Source: Acholoe squamosa | Lineage: Eukaryota > Annelida > Polychaeta > Phyllodocida > Polynoidae | Reading direction: 5' to 3' | DNA length: 64,000 bases | Assembly (NCBI GenBank): GCA_949317995.1 | Contig: OX439048.1 | Coordinates: 25,921,495-25,985,494 of the forward strand | Part shown: in pieces, positions 24,421-38,147 of the stretch | How positions within the stretch are numbered: the stretch's first letter is position 1 | Layout: every line of letters starts with the position of its first letter | Notes under the pieces: generated by a model | What the model saw: only the letters and a program-made list of their open reading frames with translations | Told to the model about the DNA's origin: nothing | Databases searched by the model: none | Position numbers and translations under genes: made by a program

Positions 24421-25099
24421 CGCCCAAGGCTGGATCCGTTCAAAGGACGAGCCGAGTGGGTGGAAACTCAGTCTACAAATAAAAACACACACGGAGATCA
24501 ATGAGAAAAGACATGTGTGTCGAAGTGGAAGACGTAGGGGGTGTTTGAGATTTAAGATTTGAACTGGAAACAGCTCAGTTCTAACTCATGAGTAGCTCTC
24601 GCTGATCAAAGGACGGTGTGGTTCTGGTTTAAAAGTGGTAACGCACTCTTCATATTAAACTGTACTCCCAAAACATGGCAAACCTCCTGGAAGGCTTTGA
24701 TTGGCCCATGCCTCAAATGACTGGTTAGATTTAGGGGGAGGCCTGACCGAATTTCAAAGTTGGCGAAAATAATTCGAGGATTTTTACAAAAGTGGGTTGC
24801 TCCCTCCCTTTCATGAATTAACCCAGTAAAGAAAGAAGGAAAGAGGTGTATTTGCGTCTGCACTATAGATATTGCTATTAAAGGAAAAGAAACCACACTC
24901 CCACATAAAAATGTGATATCCTAAACCTAGATCTCAGATGGTGATGAAAGAAATTGGCACTACAAAAGCATGTAGTCAAAGCTGGAAATATGTACCAGAT
25001 TCTGGAAAGTCTAGTTAGGTGCAAAGAAAATGAGTTATGACGTTGATACACGGTCTGTATGCCCTCTAGATCCCTAGGGGGAGGGTGCACTTGGTACTG

Positions 25100-26930
25100 A
25101 TCCAAGTTAAGCCCATGACCCCTCTGGCTTTGCTTTCATTGGATCTCATCTTGTTTTGTAATGATGAGGATTTGGTGAGAATGTATGAGGCAATCTACTT
25201 GACACCACATATGATGCTTTCATTTCATTATAATTATATCTATGTCTTGAAATAAATATACGGACAGATTATTGTGTGGAGCCCCAGGATTAATTGCAGT
25301 TTAACATTGCTATCATGATGATAGTAGCAGACCTGAAAGCCTGACTTCTCTTCATCCTTTCCCCATCCTCAGTCCCTGACTCAAAGTAATGAGTGCAAAC
25401 GTCGTATTTTCCAGTTAATCAGCTGCCTATTTCACCAACAAACGCGGAAAAGAGGGAATTGCGCTCTGTGAACACCTCACAAAACAGCAGTTACTGCTAG
25501 TGGCAAAAAGAAGGGACAAAGGGAGGCCAGGCGCGCTAAATGAGCGTTGTCTTGTGGTGGTGGGGGCAGGGAGCCAGCGTGCAAATGTCAGATGCCTCTG
25601 ACCTTGTGTTGGTGGGCGTCGCGAGGCGCGCCGAAAACACAGGCGCCCAGATTGGTCTCCAGCACTGAAATTCTTATTTGTGTGGCGCATTTAGGCACTG
25701 GGATGGGTGTGGGCGCCTAAATGTTGCTGTTAATTGTGTGATGTGTGGTACTGGAAGTTTTAGGTGGCAGGATGGACTTTTGAGGCTTGCCTGATTCGGA
25801 TCACACACGTTCAGTCACACTTCTTAAGCAGCCAACAAGGGACATGCTGTCTACTGTTTTCTCTCACTTCACTATCAACACCACATCTAAACGAAATCAT
25901 AGAAAATCTCCATATCCTCACCATGGGTCTAGGTCAATAACTACCGAAAAAAAAACCCAGATAACACAAGGGGATTTACACTAGCTATATACTATGGCCT
26001 AGCACACTAGGAATTCTCCTTGATTTCTATCAGTATATAACTGATGCTATTACCCATTGGTAGGAGAATAATTTGAGCGTCTGTGGAAAATTGGCATTAT
26101 CACACAGAGCGATTCCAGCAGAATAAAATGCGGGAACTAGAGTCGCCTGAGTCAAGATGACTGAAGCCCAGATCTGGGTGGGAAAAAACTCTCACCCTCA
26201 GCATTCACACTTCACCACAGACACGTGACCCTAATGCTTTATAAACATGGTTATCCCTGTATGACAACATTTGACATAAGAGCCTGCCATGTGCAGACAT
26301 TATCACCACAGCCCCCAGAGCAGGCATGCGGGGTCATTAGTCTGCCGGGGTTCTGTACTGGGACTACTAGACCTGGATCTTCTTTACCACATAAAACCTG
26401 GTGCTAATATTGGGCCTTACTGCAAGGGAAACGGGTGCTACTGAGAGGGCTTTTTAGACAGATTATTGCCATTGGAGCTCCTTATTTCATAATTCTCTAT
26501 CAATTAAATGGCTCGTACTAGGGATTATGACACTTAGTGTCCTACTTTTATATAGGTTAGGTGGCACATTAAGATGTGTCAGGTACACAGAAGGCGCCAG
26601 AATCCACTTGGATTAACAAAGGAAATATACAGAGAGCATATTTTACAGGAGTATACCCTCAAACATCTCACTTTATATGACAAGAATTGTTATGGGATGC
26701 AGTGTATACCTAGTGATTACAGTAGGATATTAGATAGAGAACACAGACTTCAATAAGGTAGGTAAATTACCTTTTTGGAATCTGTGTACCAGTAGCCTTG
26801 GATGAACGACAGTCTACTAATGGCCATTGTGATACTAGTAGTGTGGAGAAAGGTACTGATTGTGTGATCTCCATCATGGTGTGTTGGAGGAGGGGGGGGG
26901 CATCGTTCATGTACAGTTTAGGCTTCCCCT
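25100..26930. other. non-coding, no gene recognised
   Basis: A moderately CpG-rich stretch with several GGCGC words lies at 25430-25740. A plus frame at 26574-26756 ends just before a GTAGGTAAA-like donor but has no recognisable domain. Confidence 0.35.
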
Positions 26931-26934
26931 GTGA

Positions 26935-27050
26935 GCAACTCACTAGCCCTGCATTGATGCATCGTGCCTCATGATGCATGAATGCAGGAATGACATGTTA
27001 ATCATCAGGGCAGCATCCATGCATCATGCCAATTAAAATAGACCGAACCC
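26935..27050. repeat. GCATCATG family copy, short
   Basis: Contains CCCTGCATTGATGCATCGTG, CATGATGCATGAATGCAG and GCATCCATGCATCATGCC. Confidence 0.6.
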
Positions 27051-27194
27051 TTATCTGTGTTTGTACCTACACTACTGTAGTGGAGGTACGGAACACTCAC
27101 AGGCATACAGTGTACAATGAAAATGGCTTATTTGGAGGCATACATTTAGATAATGTAGGGAGCAGAGTTGTAAGAGGGCTGCCCTGAGATTCCC

Positions 27195-27242
27195 CTGTGA
27201 GTAATTAACCAGCACTGCATTGATGCATCATGACGACCATCT
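27195..27242. repeat. GCATCATG family fragment
   Basis: Only the right-hand landmark, CCAGCACTGCATTGATGCAT followed by CATGACGACCA, is preserved. Confidence 0.6.
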
Positions 27243-27930
27243 ACAGTATTGAAAAAGTAGTCACAGAAAAGTAGATTTTCAGTACTATTCAACTTATACT
27301 TCCAGTTCACTTCTAAAAAGTAGTGAAAGAGTAGCATTTACGTAGTACTTGGGCCCTAGAAAGTAGGAGAGTATACTTCCCAGCTACCTGAAAACCCCAT
27401 AGGCTAAGAAAATACTGAATTCCTACTGCATGTAAGTAGCCTTATTAGCTACTTAGGATATACATGTACTCTTTGTATACTGGAATGCTACTTCTCCATT
27501 TCTGGCTTGGAGGTGTGTGGTCCTGTCAGCACATTGAAGCAATACTGAAAGACTACTCTAACAATACTCACAAATGATACTTTTTCTATAGTCATTCTAT
27601 ACTTAATATCTACTACATTTTGGTCCGGGGAGCTACTCCTGTGGGGAGCAGCTCAGTGTTTACTTTGTGGGAGCAGCTGGTCTGCACAGAGTAGTAGCTC
27701 AGTGGTACCTAGCTCTGTGATATAGCAACGAAAAACTTGTAAATTGGGTCCTGTGGAGAGGAACAACTAAGTAAAATTACCAAAGTTTCTCTTCAAAATT
27801 CACATCTTTTTTTCAAACTCATGGGCTTGATGTCATGTGAGCAATTGCAAAATCTAGGAACACCAAACCAGATTTACAGAACCAATAAAATTCTCATATT
27901 TAAGTGTTGTAATCCAACACAATACAGCAA

Positions 27931-28290
27931 TACAGTCCTACATAAGAGCAGTGTACAGCCTGCACGTCCATTTTTGCATGAAGTCGTACAGACTGTGAGC
28001 AGCAGGGATCTGCTCACTCAACTTGCTGGGAGTAGCTCACAAGACGGTCTAACGGTTATACAGTCCTACATAGGAGCACAGTACAGCTTGGTGCATGGGG
28101 TACACTACAGACTGTGAGCAGCAGGGACCTGCTCACTCAGAGTGCGGGGAGCAGCTCACAAGACGGCTTCACGATGATACAGTCCTAAACAGAGAAGCAG
28201 AGAAGTGCATGGACTATACTACAGGATGTGAGCAGCACGGATCTGCTCACTCAGCATGCTGTGAGCTGCTCAGGAGCGGCTCTGAGCGCT
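27931..28290. repeat. 119-128-bp tandem repeat of hairpins
   Basis: TACAGTCCTA starts units at 27931, 28059 and 28178. Each contains GTGAGCAGCAGGGAYCTGCTCAC or a close variant, a strong inverted repeat, followed by an AGCTCACAAGACGG-like stretch in the first two units. The third unit ends in GTGAGCTGCTCAGGAGC. The open plus-strand frames across it are explained by the repeat. Confidence 0.8.
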
Positions 28291-28309
28291 TGGCCGGCAG
28301 GGTGCTGGT

Positions 28310-29540
28310 GTGTCAGGAAGTGTTTGCCAAACACAACTCGGCAGCAGCCTCGTGGAAGGTGGCGCTGTCAACATCAGGACTGGAGCAGTAGCTGTCAGTG
28401 GCCTTAAGGCGTGGCCCTGTATGACCTCACTACTGCCAAATAGTCTGTGTAAATACGTATCTGCTTTTAAGACTATATCAAGCTCAAATTACGTTTTTCG
28501 CTTATCTTCATATGATAATATCTCTGCTGCAAAATATGGTGTCTCTAAAAATCTTCCTTTTTGGCAAAACAAACTGATATTTGGGGAATTGAACACCATT
28601 TTCCCAGTCGGTGGGAGAAGCCCTATGCAGTTAGGAACTGTTCAAGTGGTTGCCACAGGTTATTCAAAAGCGGTACTGGAAAATTGACCCAAAGGGTGGG
28701 CTGGTATAAGGGTTCAGCAAAACACAGAAAGTGCATCAATCCAATCCAGCTCTTATCATTAACAAGCATCAAGGTATTCGTCTTTGGAAACCCAATACTG
28801 TCAGTGGACTATTTCGAGCTGAATTTATTCCCTTTAATTGGCCTCATTCACTATGCATATCCAAAATTAATTTCGTTCAGATGACTGTTACAACTTGTCA
28901 TGCAAAAGACAAATCTTGCATGTGGAGTACCACGAGGTGGTGGCCGATTCGTGACCCTTGGGGTGAGTGAGTTTACAGGTATTGGGGGGGGGTAGATGGG
29001 ACTTGATTTAATTTTTTTTCGGCATTGGTTGGGCACAGGTAAGCCTGAAATCATTTTATTGTAGAGTGATGCTGATTTGCACATAGGCACACTAGCAAGC
29101 TATTAACCACGGGAGCAAGTCTTTTTGATGTTCTTACATATAATTAATGGAAGGGGGTATCAATACATTTTATCATTGAATTGAAGGCTCTAATCTTTCA
29201 AGTGAATCATGCTGTGAAACGGCTATAGCTGTCTAGATTTCTAAAGATCCCAACATTGAATATGAATCCTCAAATACAAGTAGAACATACATGGAATACT
29301 GTGTCCGTTTTAACTAGTGGCAGGACTAGGGATATGAAAAGGTTACAGCCTTGTATGATTACCAGTTCGGTAACCCCTTCTGACATTGAAACTTCCATAG
29401 GGAATTTCTATGATGCTATGAAAATGAAAACTGTAACTACAAGTAATATATCTAATATATCACCAGGCTGGCAGGATTCTGTAGATAAGGCCGTGGACTG
29501 TCTAGCACAGACCTGGATGACAGGCAGAGGACACAGATAA
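28310..29540 (+). other. several short open frames, no domain
   Basis: Three overlapping frames of 79-125 codons (28310-28687, 28561-28884, 28731-28970) and one of 94 codons (29256-29540) lie here. The last contains NPQIQVEHT, which resembles the biotin carboxylase NPRIQVEHT signature, but neighbouring residues do not agree. I call no gene. Confidence 0.2.
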
Positions 29541-30569
29541 AACACCAGTGCTATCAGCGCCCTACAGCCCAATGCTGCCTATACCCTAACAGCAGCCACT
29601 GAGACAACAGTGGGGCTTTCAGCTGTTATCTTATGAGATGCCCTACACTGCAAAACTAATGCATTTGACATGATAGCTGCATGGCCAACTTTAGAAGATT
29701 CAGTGATTGTTTTGCCAGGTTGACAACACACAGTGACTCAAATGTGTTTTGGAGTGTGAAGGCTGTACTAAGCCCTGCATGAAATATCATTAGCATTGTT
29801 TCAGGGTCTTCGCCCCTATGGCCTCTTATAACACATATTTTAAACCTGGGAGTCTGAAATACTAAAAATTTATTGCAATTTACTCCATATCCTCTATTCA
29901 TACAAACATTCCCTAGCCCTAGCCCTCTGTTTCTAGAAGTATACCTGAAATGGTTTTCCATACCAGCCTTCCCCTCCAGTGCTCTGTCAATCTGGCAGGG
30001 CGGCAGTCAGGGCGTTCAGCAAGCAGGTACGCCCCTCCTCCAGGGTGGGGGCTGTCAGGAGATTTTCACCCTCGCCAATCCCTCCACACATAGACATGCA
30101 ACTAATCATCCTGTTGGAGCCGCCATCGTGTCCCCCAAAAGACACTGCTGGTTCCCATAATCTACCAGTTCACTCCTAAGATTAATTGGCTCACTTCCTC
30201 AGGATGCATAGCCACATGTTGGGTTCCTTTTGCCCTCTACCTGCTAGTGTAGCACTTGTTCCCTTAATAGCTAACCTGTTAGAGGCCTATATAATTCAGG
30301 CAGCACTATGGATAGAGGGTGGTAGATTCTATATCAGAGGTTATAGAAAGTATAGGAGGTCTGTGGGTCATTTTGTCTAGGCGCAAGTCTGTTGAGCAGG
30401 GTTCTGTTGGTGTTGTTGTTGGGACCGTTGTTGGTAAAAAGCTGCTATCCAGCCCTCAGCCAGTCTGCCTGATTAAGCCTGCCAGACTCCTGCTAACCCA
30501 GTGCACCTACCCCACCTCTCCTCCCATATACTTCCCCTCACATAGCTCTTTAATGGACTTATAGTGCTT

Positions 30570-30800
30570 TATTGTACTATGCCCATTGGGTGTCATGATA
30601 CATGAGTGCAGCCCAGGTGGGAAACTCTCCAAGGCTACATCCATGCACCATGTTAATCCTATGGGATTAATACAGCCCTGAAGGTTTGGTAGGAGACTAA
30701 TACTGTGCTGCTGATGAGACTTGCAATCACTGCATTGGTGCATCATAATGTCCAAGGAACATGAACCTTAGAGGCATCATACGGCCTTTAAAGGGCTAGC
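30570..30800. repeat. GCATCATG family copy
   Basis: Contains TGTCATGATACATGAGTGCAG, CATCCATGCACCATG, CACTGCATTGGTGCATCATA and GAGGCATCATACGGCCTTTA, ending near AAAGGGCTAG. Confidence 0.6.
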
Positions 30801-31565
30801 AGACCCATAGAGTGCTTCCGTCATATAGAGTGCCTCCAGATCTGCCAATAACATACAGATGCCATATAGGAACTTCCACAGAGGAAGCTTTCCATCCACA
30901 CTGTAAACACTCTTATAATGTGCTTACTAAATAGACTGTGTACAATCCCATCAGTATAAATTTATTAAGGACTGGCCATTATTAACAACAGGGGGCACGG
31001 TGGTGGAATCTTCCAGGACTTTTCCATTTCAGACCCTCGAAAATGTTTTTGAATTTCAGTTAATAACCTTTGAAGCAAATGTATAGGGAAACCTAGGCTT
31101 TCTCACTGAGAGTGAAAAAAAATGTTGGTCTCCATCCCCTGACCTTGGCAATTTAAGTATACCGGTACTAGCATTCTGTCACTGGAGCATAATTTCTATT
31201 GTATTAAGATTTTTTTTATATAACTTATAAAGGCATGGTATGCTATAGGAGTAACACATGGCCTATTGAAGAGGCATTGATTCCATAATCAAAAGGAAGC
31301 CTTGCAATGAACATGAGCGCTGGCATCATTTATGTTCCAACACCACATATACTCATTTACTCAGCACTATTTGCAAACTAAGTTAATGTGTCGACTAGGA
31401 CCATTTACTTTTACAGCAAAAGCCCACTTCACCACTCCCCCATTTAATGGACAGGGCACGATACCTGTCGGCGTCATGCATGAGTGACAAGCCCGTTAAC
31501 CCTACATGCCTGACTGACTTTAATCGCCCACTGAACAAATCCAATTACACAACTCACACCCGTGA

Positions 31566-31825
31566 CCTGGAGGGTCTTGCCAAACGTTGACGAGAGTGAA
31601 CTTTTCTTAATTTTCTCAGAGAGTACTGAAGCAAACGTGCATGGCCTAACTCGTTTTATAGTGCTGACAAACAAATTACCTCAGAATCTATGGAAAACTC
31701 GTTTTGAGAAGTGAAAAAATGTGCATGTTTTCTCTAAACGATTATCCAAACAATTATTTAGCAAGACAAAAACGTGCACATTTTCTTCTTTGGTTCACGT
31801 CTCTTTTTTGGCAAGACCCTCCAGG
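31566..31825. repeat. 19-bp perfect inverted repeat, 222-bp spacer
   Basis: CCTGGAGGGTCTTGCCAAA at 31566-31584 is exactly inverted at 31807-31825. Weaker pairing continues inward (GAGAGTGAAC against GTTCACGTCTC). It may be a short foldback element; no target duplication was seen. Confidence 0.7.
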
Positions 31826-32548
31826 CCATAGCAAAAGCAGCCTTGTAGCTAGGTCCTATACCCATCTGTACACACATGTACCTCAAATGTTAAATACGAT
31901 AGGGGCTGTATACTATTGTATGCATTTCTAACTATCAATCCAAATGTGTACTCTCATGCTCTGTCTATAAATACTTTGTCAAGTTGTAATGCTCCTCTCA
32001 CATTAATCTCAGTCCATAAACATGTGTGAAGTCCAAAAAAGAACCATCATGGAGGTTAGTAGTAAAGCAGTCTCCATTATACTATAATGCTGATTTATAA
32101 CTTCTACATGTACTGCCACGCAGAAATGAAAGTTGTCTAATTAATAATGCACACAAATAAAGCCAATTATATTACCACTTCCAGTGCCTCAGATTGTCGC
32201 CAGGTTGAAGGCTTCCTCGGGAATTGCTCTTCACTTCAGTAGCACACCAAATATATTTTCAGACCAATCTTACTAATTAGAATCATAGCGTAATTTTCAT
32301 AGTATTCTTTGATCCAAATATAACCCATAAATTAAGGTTGACCTATGTTTTATATTAGATGAATAAATGAATTTTGGCCAAGTAAGTGTTTATGCTATGT
32401 GGCTCCCATAGTGTACACTAGAACCGGAAGTACTACAAAGATGACTTCCTGGTTCATAAGTGGCCTGAAGAACCAATAGGTATACTCTATAAAAATTGCT
32501 AACCTTTACATGGCCACTTAATATAACACCAGAGTGCTCATAACATGG

Positions 32549-32716
32549 GCGTGAAAAGCAGGGGCGACAGGGGGGCCATGTCCCCCGCCCCCCCCCCCAC
32601 TTTTGACCAACTCCTCAACAGGTCAAAACTAAAAGGTCAAGCAAAGGGAGGTCAAAAATTGCAGAAACCCCCCCTGGTCCCACCCACTCTGAAACTGCTG
32701 ACCACGCCCCTGTCAT
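32549..32716. mobile_element. short hAT-like MITE
   Basis: ACATGGGCGTG at the left and CACGCCCCTGT at the right form imperfect TIRs, with CATA next to both ends. The interior is rich in C and G runs. The ends resemble the CAGGGGCGTG type of hAT-derived elements; the match is short. Confidence 0.45.
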
Positions 32717-33776
32717 ACCCTTAAATTAATTCCTCAAATATAATATTATGGTGTCATCGTGAAAAGAGAATGCATGTGTCCACAAAAATATGATTTTGAG
32801 AGTGGCAATGTTAAATTCAGCATCAATTAAAGTATACAACAAAAAGTATCAACCTTTTCCCTTTTAGTTCTAATGCTACACACAGAAAGTCTATCCAGGT
32901 GTAGTCTCCAAAGTGATGAAATGCAATTGTGAAAACTCTCCAAGGAATCTTCTTAAGGAAAGTAACCATAATGTGATAAAGGCTGTATGTACCATTCCCT
33001 GAGTAATATCGACGTTTGGCACAGCTAGAGATCCCCTGAGATGCAGATAATATTAATACTTTGAGCCACAAATAGGTACTACACAACACGATAAAATCTA
33101 TGGATTAATCAATGGCTGAGGGTATTTGTTTATTGAATACGTGAATAAAGCCAAGGTTATTTGTATTCCTACAGTGGTGCTTTGTTTAAGTAGTGGTCTG
33201 AATAAGAGTTTCTAGCCCCGAAGCTTTTCACTCTGCCCGGCGAGCTACAGCTAGACCAATCAATGTTCAATCGTTTCCAAAATCACAAATGAAATCTCCA
33301 GACTTCTGAGATTGAGCACTGCTTTTACAGATACTGTCAGCTGTAACGGAGTTAGGAAGGGCAATGTCTACTACTGTACTGCATAGAAGGATGTGTTGTT
33401 GAATAAATACATTTCTGGAAAGCTTTTTTATAGTGTGTGCAAAGTGCTCTTATTCCTTTCAATGTGTTCTTCATTCATTGAAATTTCGATTTTCAACACA
33501 AGATTATACATGCAGTAGAAGATTCACGGCGGTACTTTGGTGATGCAATGATGGAGAAACCCAATCAAATATTGTCACTCTTTCAAGTCTTTTCAATTTT
33601 CGAAAAGATATTGACTTGATTCTATGTTTAACTTAACAGCTAAGCATTACTAGTATCATACCAGTACATTCAGCTCAATCAATTACTCTTTAACGTTACT
33701 GGAATACTGTTATTGTATATACTATGTCGATGTGTATGCCTGTCAATTAACTGGAGTGGAAGAAGCCCCAAATTCA

Positions 33777-34028
33777 CTAAGCCTAGTCCTTTAGGGACCG
33801 CATAATGTCCCAAGGTTTTGCTATAATTTAGTAGAACAAATGCAGAATCAACAAGTAGCCTGCTGGTACTTCATTGATGCATCATGTTAACCAAGTGTAT
33901 CAACCCCTTAGGATTGGCATGATGCACTCATGTAGCACACGCGAGTTACTCATCATTGATGTGGGCGTGCATCATGCCCACAAAAGGGCATATTGCATCA
34001 CGGCAGTATGCCCTCCTTAGAGAGCTAT
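33777..34028. repeat. GCATCATG family copy
   Basis: Begins CCTTTAGGGACCGCATAATG; contains TACTTCATTGATGCATCATG, GGCATGATGCACTCATGTAG and CATTGATGTGGGCGTGCATC; ends TATGCCCTCCTTAGAGAG. Confidence 0.65.
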
Positions 34029-34029
34029 G

Positions 34030-37000
34030 ACCGTGTGAACTCTAATGGATAAGGACCGTGGCCTTCGTGAAGTTTAGTTTTGTAAGCACATGTTTCTGTT
34101 TGAGAGAAATGCATAGGCTAAATATGAATCTTCTCTTTTTTTCATTTTTCATGATATGGCGATCAGTGTACCTACAAATGTAAATAATTCGTGTCCAATT
34201 GCCTTTTTGGCAAGGTAAAAAGTAGTTACAATTAGCGTTAATTCCCAAATAAAAGAGCATTCTCCCCCAATGCGCACTACCGTTACATATATTCTCCAGA
34301 CTATAGTAGGTTCTACCGTAACATTCTTAGCTGTCCCCAAACCAAAACACAACAGAGGTTGTCTGTAACAAGTGAAAACCTTTATTAGCTCTAAGTCACA
34401 AGTTGACAGTGGGTTCAATATGTAGTATCAACATTGACACTTGGGGCTTTACCATTGCTCTACCTGCATGCATGTCCTTAAGGTGTATTTAAACTCTGGT
34501 CTAGATATTATACAATGCTAATTGTAGACTCCATAACTCACTGTTCAACCCATACAGTACAACATGATCGTCACAAGCCAATGGAGTGAAAATAAACCCT
34601 TTCAATACGTCACACTCCCATTGGTGGGGCCAGTCGAATCGATCTCTCTCCACGGTCAATTCTTTTACAGGCTCGCTAAGTCCATGAAACAACAAGCCCC
34701 TGGATTGTTGTAAAACCAAATTTGCCGGGCTGGACCAGAACGCCACTCACCCTAAAGTTGACTTATGCAATTGGCATGCATCGAGAACGGATGGAAAACA
34801 CTTGTGAAAAGTTTGACATAAGTGATTATGAAATTTACATTTTGTATGTAGAGAACAGTATGCACAAAAGTGATTATCTAAAAATTTAGAAAATTTGCTT
34901 TTTGCTCTGTAGTGAATAGTACGTACACTAATTGTAAAACTAAAAACTGCAATTTCGTTGATAAGTTTTGAATATATTAATCATTAAACTCTCAGTTCAT
35001 TATGTTCCTGCTCGCGGTATTGAGTCAATATTGTGATCATGAAAACAAACACTAATACTACATGTATAGGTGACAAAAGGGCATTTAGTGATAAACTATT
35101 TGGCTGAAAAGAGCATACAAATGCCATTGCTTTCGTTCTAAATCATTGTATAGGTTTTAATACAAGATAATGATATCGTGTCACGGATTTCACTTTCTTT
35201 ACATTGTAACCCTACTCATGGGACCATTAGTATCCAATTCCAATACACTCGTCACATTCTGGGAGCTCTTTTCACTAACATGTTTTGTCACATCTATGCT
35301 CTTGACACCATTTGTGTGGCCACGCCCCAGTGCTCTGTGCACATAACCGTAACACTGCTATACAGACTCTGCATCCAACCATAGTAACTTTATCTGTAGG
35401 CTTACATGTGGGCTGCATATGTGTGACATTCCAACCCAAGTAAGGGCATTAAAATATACTTATACATTCACTAGCATGAACCATAGTATGAATCGAGTTT
35501 ATTCACTTTCACTCTCTCGAGTCATTGAAAAGCTCACCTCAAGATAATATGTACAGTTAATACATTGACTTAGATTATTTACAAAAAAATTAACTTAAGT
35601 TCATTTAGATCTTTAGATACACAGGAGCTATATTTTGAGATTTTCATATGACTAGCACCAGTACAGGTTTACATTTCTATATGTAGGTGACCCTAACTCT
35701 TTTCAACAATACAACAGTTCTGGGTGACCCAGAGAGTCTATTCAACTCATCCATCACGTCTCCCTACCTTGAGAGGTTTTAAGAAACCTTTTCTTAGAAC
35801 AGTTATTCATCATATTTCTACACAGGAGCCACTAAAATTTGTATCTGACTATTGTCATCTAATACACACTTAACTTTTTTTTACATAATAAAAGGCCATC
35901 TCATATTACAATTCAGCATATTTCAACCTGTTTGTAACCAGTACATAAAACCATTATATGAATAATATCTACAACTTCACACCTGTTTTTACTATAAGGT
36001 AAGTTAATATGCATTTTAAAGTTTTATGACTTCTATATAACTGTCAATAATAAGCACATTATGGACCATAAGATGGGAGAGGATCCAGGGTGGGTGTTTG
36101 GGTTTGGGACAATACAGACCATAAAGTATATACAGAAGGTTGCTCTATTTACATGCAGTGAAAGTGGGACGTATATGAAATCCATATCTTCCCATGAAAC
36201 AGGACCCACCTGACCTGGCCAGCTGAGCCAATATAGGTCTTTTGTCATAGATCTAAGTACACCTAACTCAAAACTCCAGGGAATTTGACATATCATAGGA
36301 GGGACTATATATGACATTGATCACACAGAAGTAGATATATACTATGTACACTCAAACTAAATGACTAGTTCCATGACTCACATATGCCTCTCACACACCA
36401 AATAACCAACCATAGGAATAGATAAAGATGACTAGAGGTAGAATATGGATTATTACATTGAATTTTTGCATATTCCCCTTTGTAAATGTATAGTTTCATT
36501 TTCTGATAACCCTTTTAAGTGCCTGTATGGAAACCAGCTTCTCCTATCTTTTTTTTTTACAGAATAATGGAAGATACCTCACGAAGGAAAGATCTGTGCA
36601 AATAGTTTCTGATCAGCTGACACAGAATGGTAGCCCCCCCCCCACACACACACACACACTCATACACACACCTCCTCCGGCACCTCCTCTCCTCAATCCC
36701 TCCCTGCCCCCTCCCCCTTACAACCGCACCAAATCTATAAAGTAAATATAATACAGAAGTGGCGCCGGCGTGTCACAGAGCCTGCCTTGCTACCAATAAC
36801 AACAGCCTTAATAAGCGTGTCTTTGTGGCAGGCAGGCCAGGTTTCATCCAGCACTGTTTACCTCTACCCTGCACTATGTTTACTACACATTCTGAAAGCT
36901 ACCTCTGCCAGGGGGACCTGTGTTTACCTTAGGGGTCCAACCCTACAAGCTGAGGGGTCGGTAGGGGTCAGGCATTGGTGCACTCTGAGGACAAGTCTGG

Positions 37001-38060
37001 GTGTGAGCAGGAATGGCTGCTGCATTGGGACTACTGTATTGGTATGGGATGGGGAGGAGGGGAAGGGGATGGGGGGTCGAGAGGGGAGGGGTGGTCATGA
37101 TATATTATATACTTGTAATATACTGGTGATGCCCATTTCAGCAATTGCTTTTAAGGCCATTTACAGTACCTTTTTGACATCATTCCGTCTAAAATGGGAA
37201 CTTCACTACAACCATGTAAAACATATGACATTTTATCATTTTTCACTGACACATTTATATTTTGATTCACTTTGAGTAAGCTTCTGCTTTGTTATACAAA
37301 ACATCCAGTTGCACTCTAACTGGGACCCCAGGCACACAGTCAACCAGTCTGGTTAAAAAAAGGCCATATCACATACCAACTGTCACAGGGAAAAGGTGAA
37401 GTCTGGATTCAGGAACGGGTATCCGTGTAAAAATAAAGCAACTTGCCATAGCAGATAAATATTTGTGAAATGAAACCCTGGTGCTAATATTGGTTTCACT
37501 CCCCATGAGGACTGAATATTGGATAGATGTGGCTTTGAATGTGGAGAGGGGGAGAGGGAATACTGGCTTGACATGATATTCATGGACATAACTGTGTAGG
37601 CTATGGGATGGAATAGGTTGTAAGCATGGTGAGAATACTTCTGTAAAGCTGGGAGATGAGATTATATTGGGTGATGAAAGAATATTGAATGATAAGTATG
37701 AGTGTTATTAGAAAATAAGACGGTGAAAATGATCCAATCTATTAAAGGAGGCACAACAAGGAGCAGATGGTGAGTTATAAACATACACACATTATATGCT
37801 GAGGGTGCATATGTACCGAGGATAAGTGTAGGCGTGGGAATGTGAAGGGTTGAAATATATCAGGTTACTAGTAATGAATGGGTGGGGAGTATCACAATCC
37901 ACTCTCTAATAGGTGAGATGTACATTGGTGATTGGGCTTATAAATGGACATATAACACAGGCTATAATAAAAGGGCCATGTAAATGAAGTAGGGACACAT
38001 ATAAAGCATATATATGGGGTGGTAGATCATAAGGCAGGAATAGCCATATGAGGTTGTATT

Positions 38061-38062
<2 letters not shown>
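34030..38062. other. AT-rich non-coding stretch
   Basis: A (C)n(AC)n tract lies at 36634-36660. A plus frame of 162 codons (36787-37275) has low-complexity Gly-rich sequence from a G run and no domain. No convincing gene. Confidence 0.4.

Positions 38063-38143
<81 letters not shown>
38063..38143. repeat. (TA)n microsatellite
   Basis: About 81 bp of alternating TA, the second such tract in the window. The YIYIYI reading frames across it are artefacts. Confidence 0.97.

Positions 38144-38147
<4 letters not shown>

Noticed and set aside
27821..28391. Two 98-codon plus frames
   Set aside because: They cross the hairpin tandem array and reflect its units.
29256..29540. NPQIQVEHT resembles the biotin carboxylase NPRIQVEHT signature
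   Set aside because: Residues on both sides do not fit the carboxylase family, and the frame starts with TTG and has no splice context. Most likely coincidence.
36787..37275. 162-codon plus frame
   Set aside because: Composition is ordinary for noncoding sequence; the Gly-rich middle comes from a G-rich run and no domain is seen.
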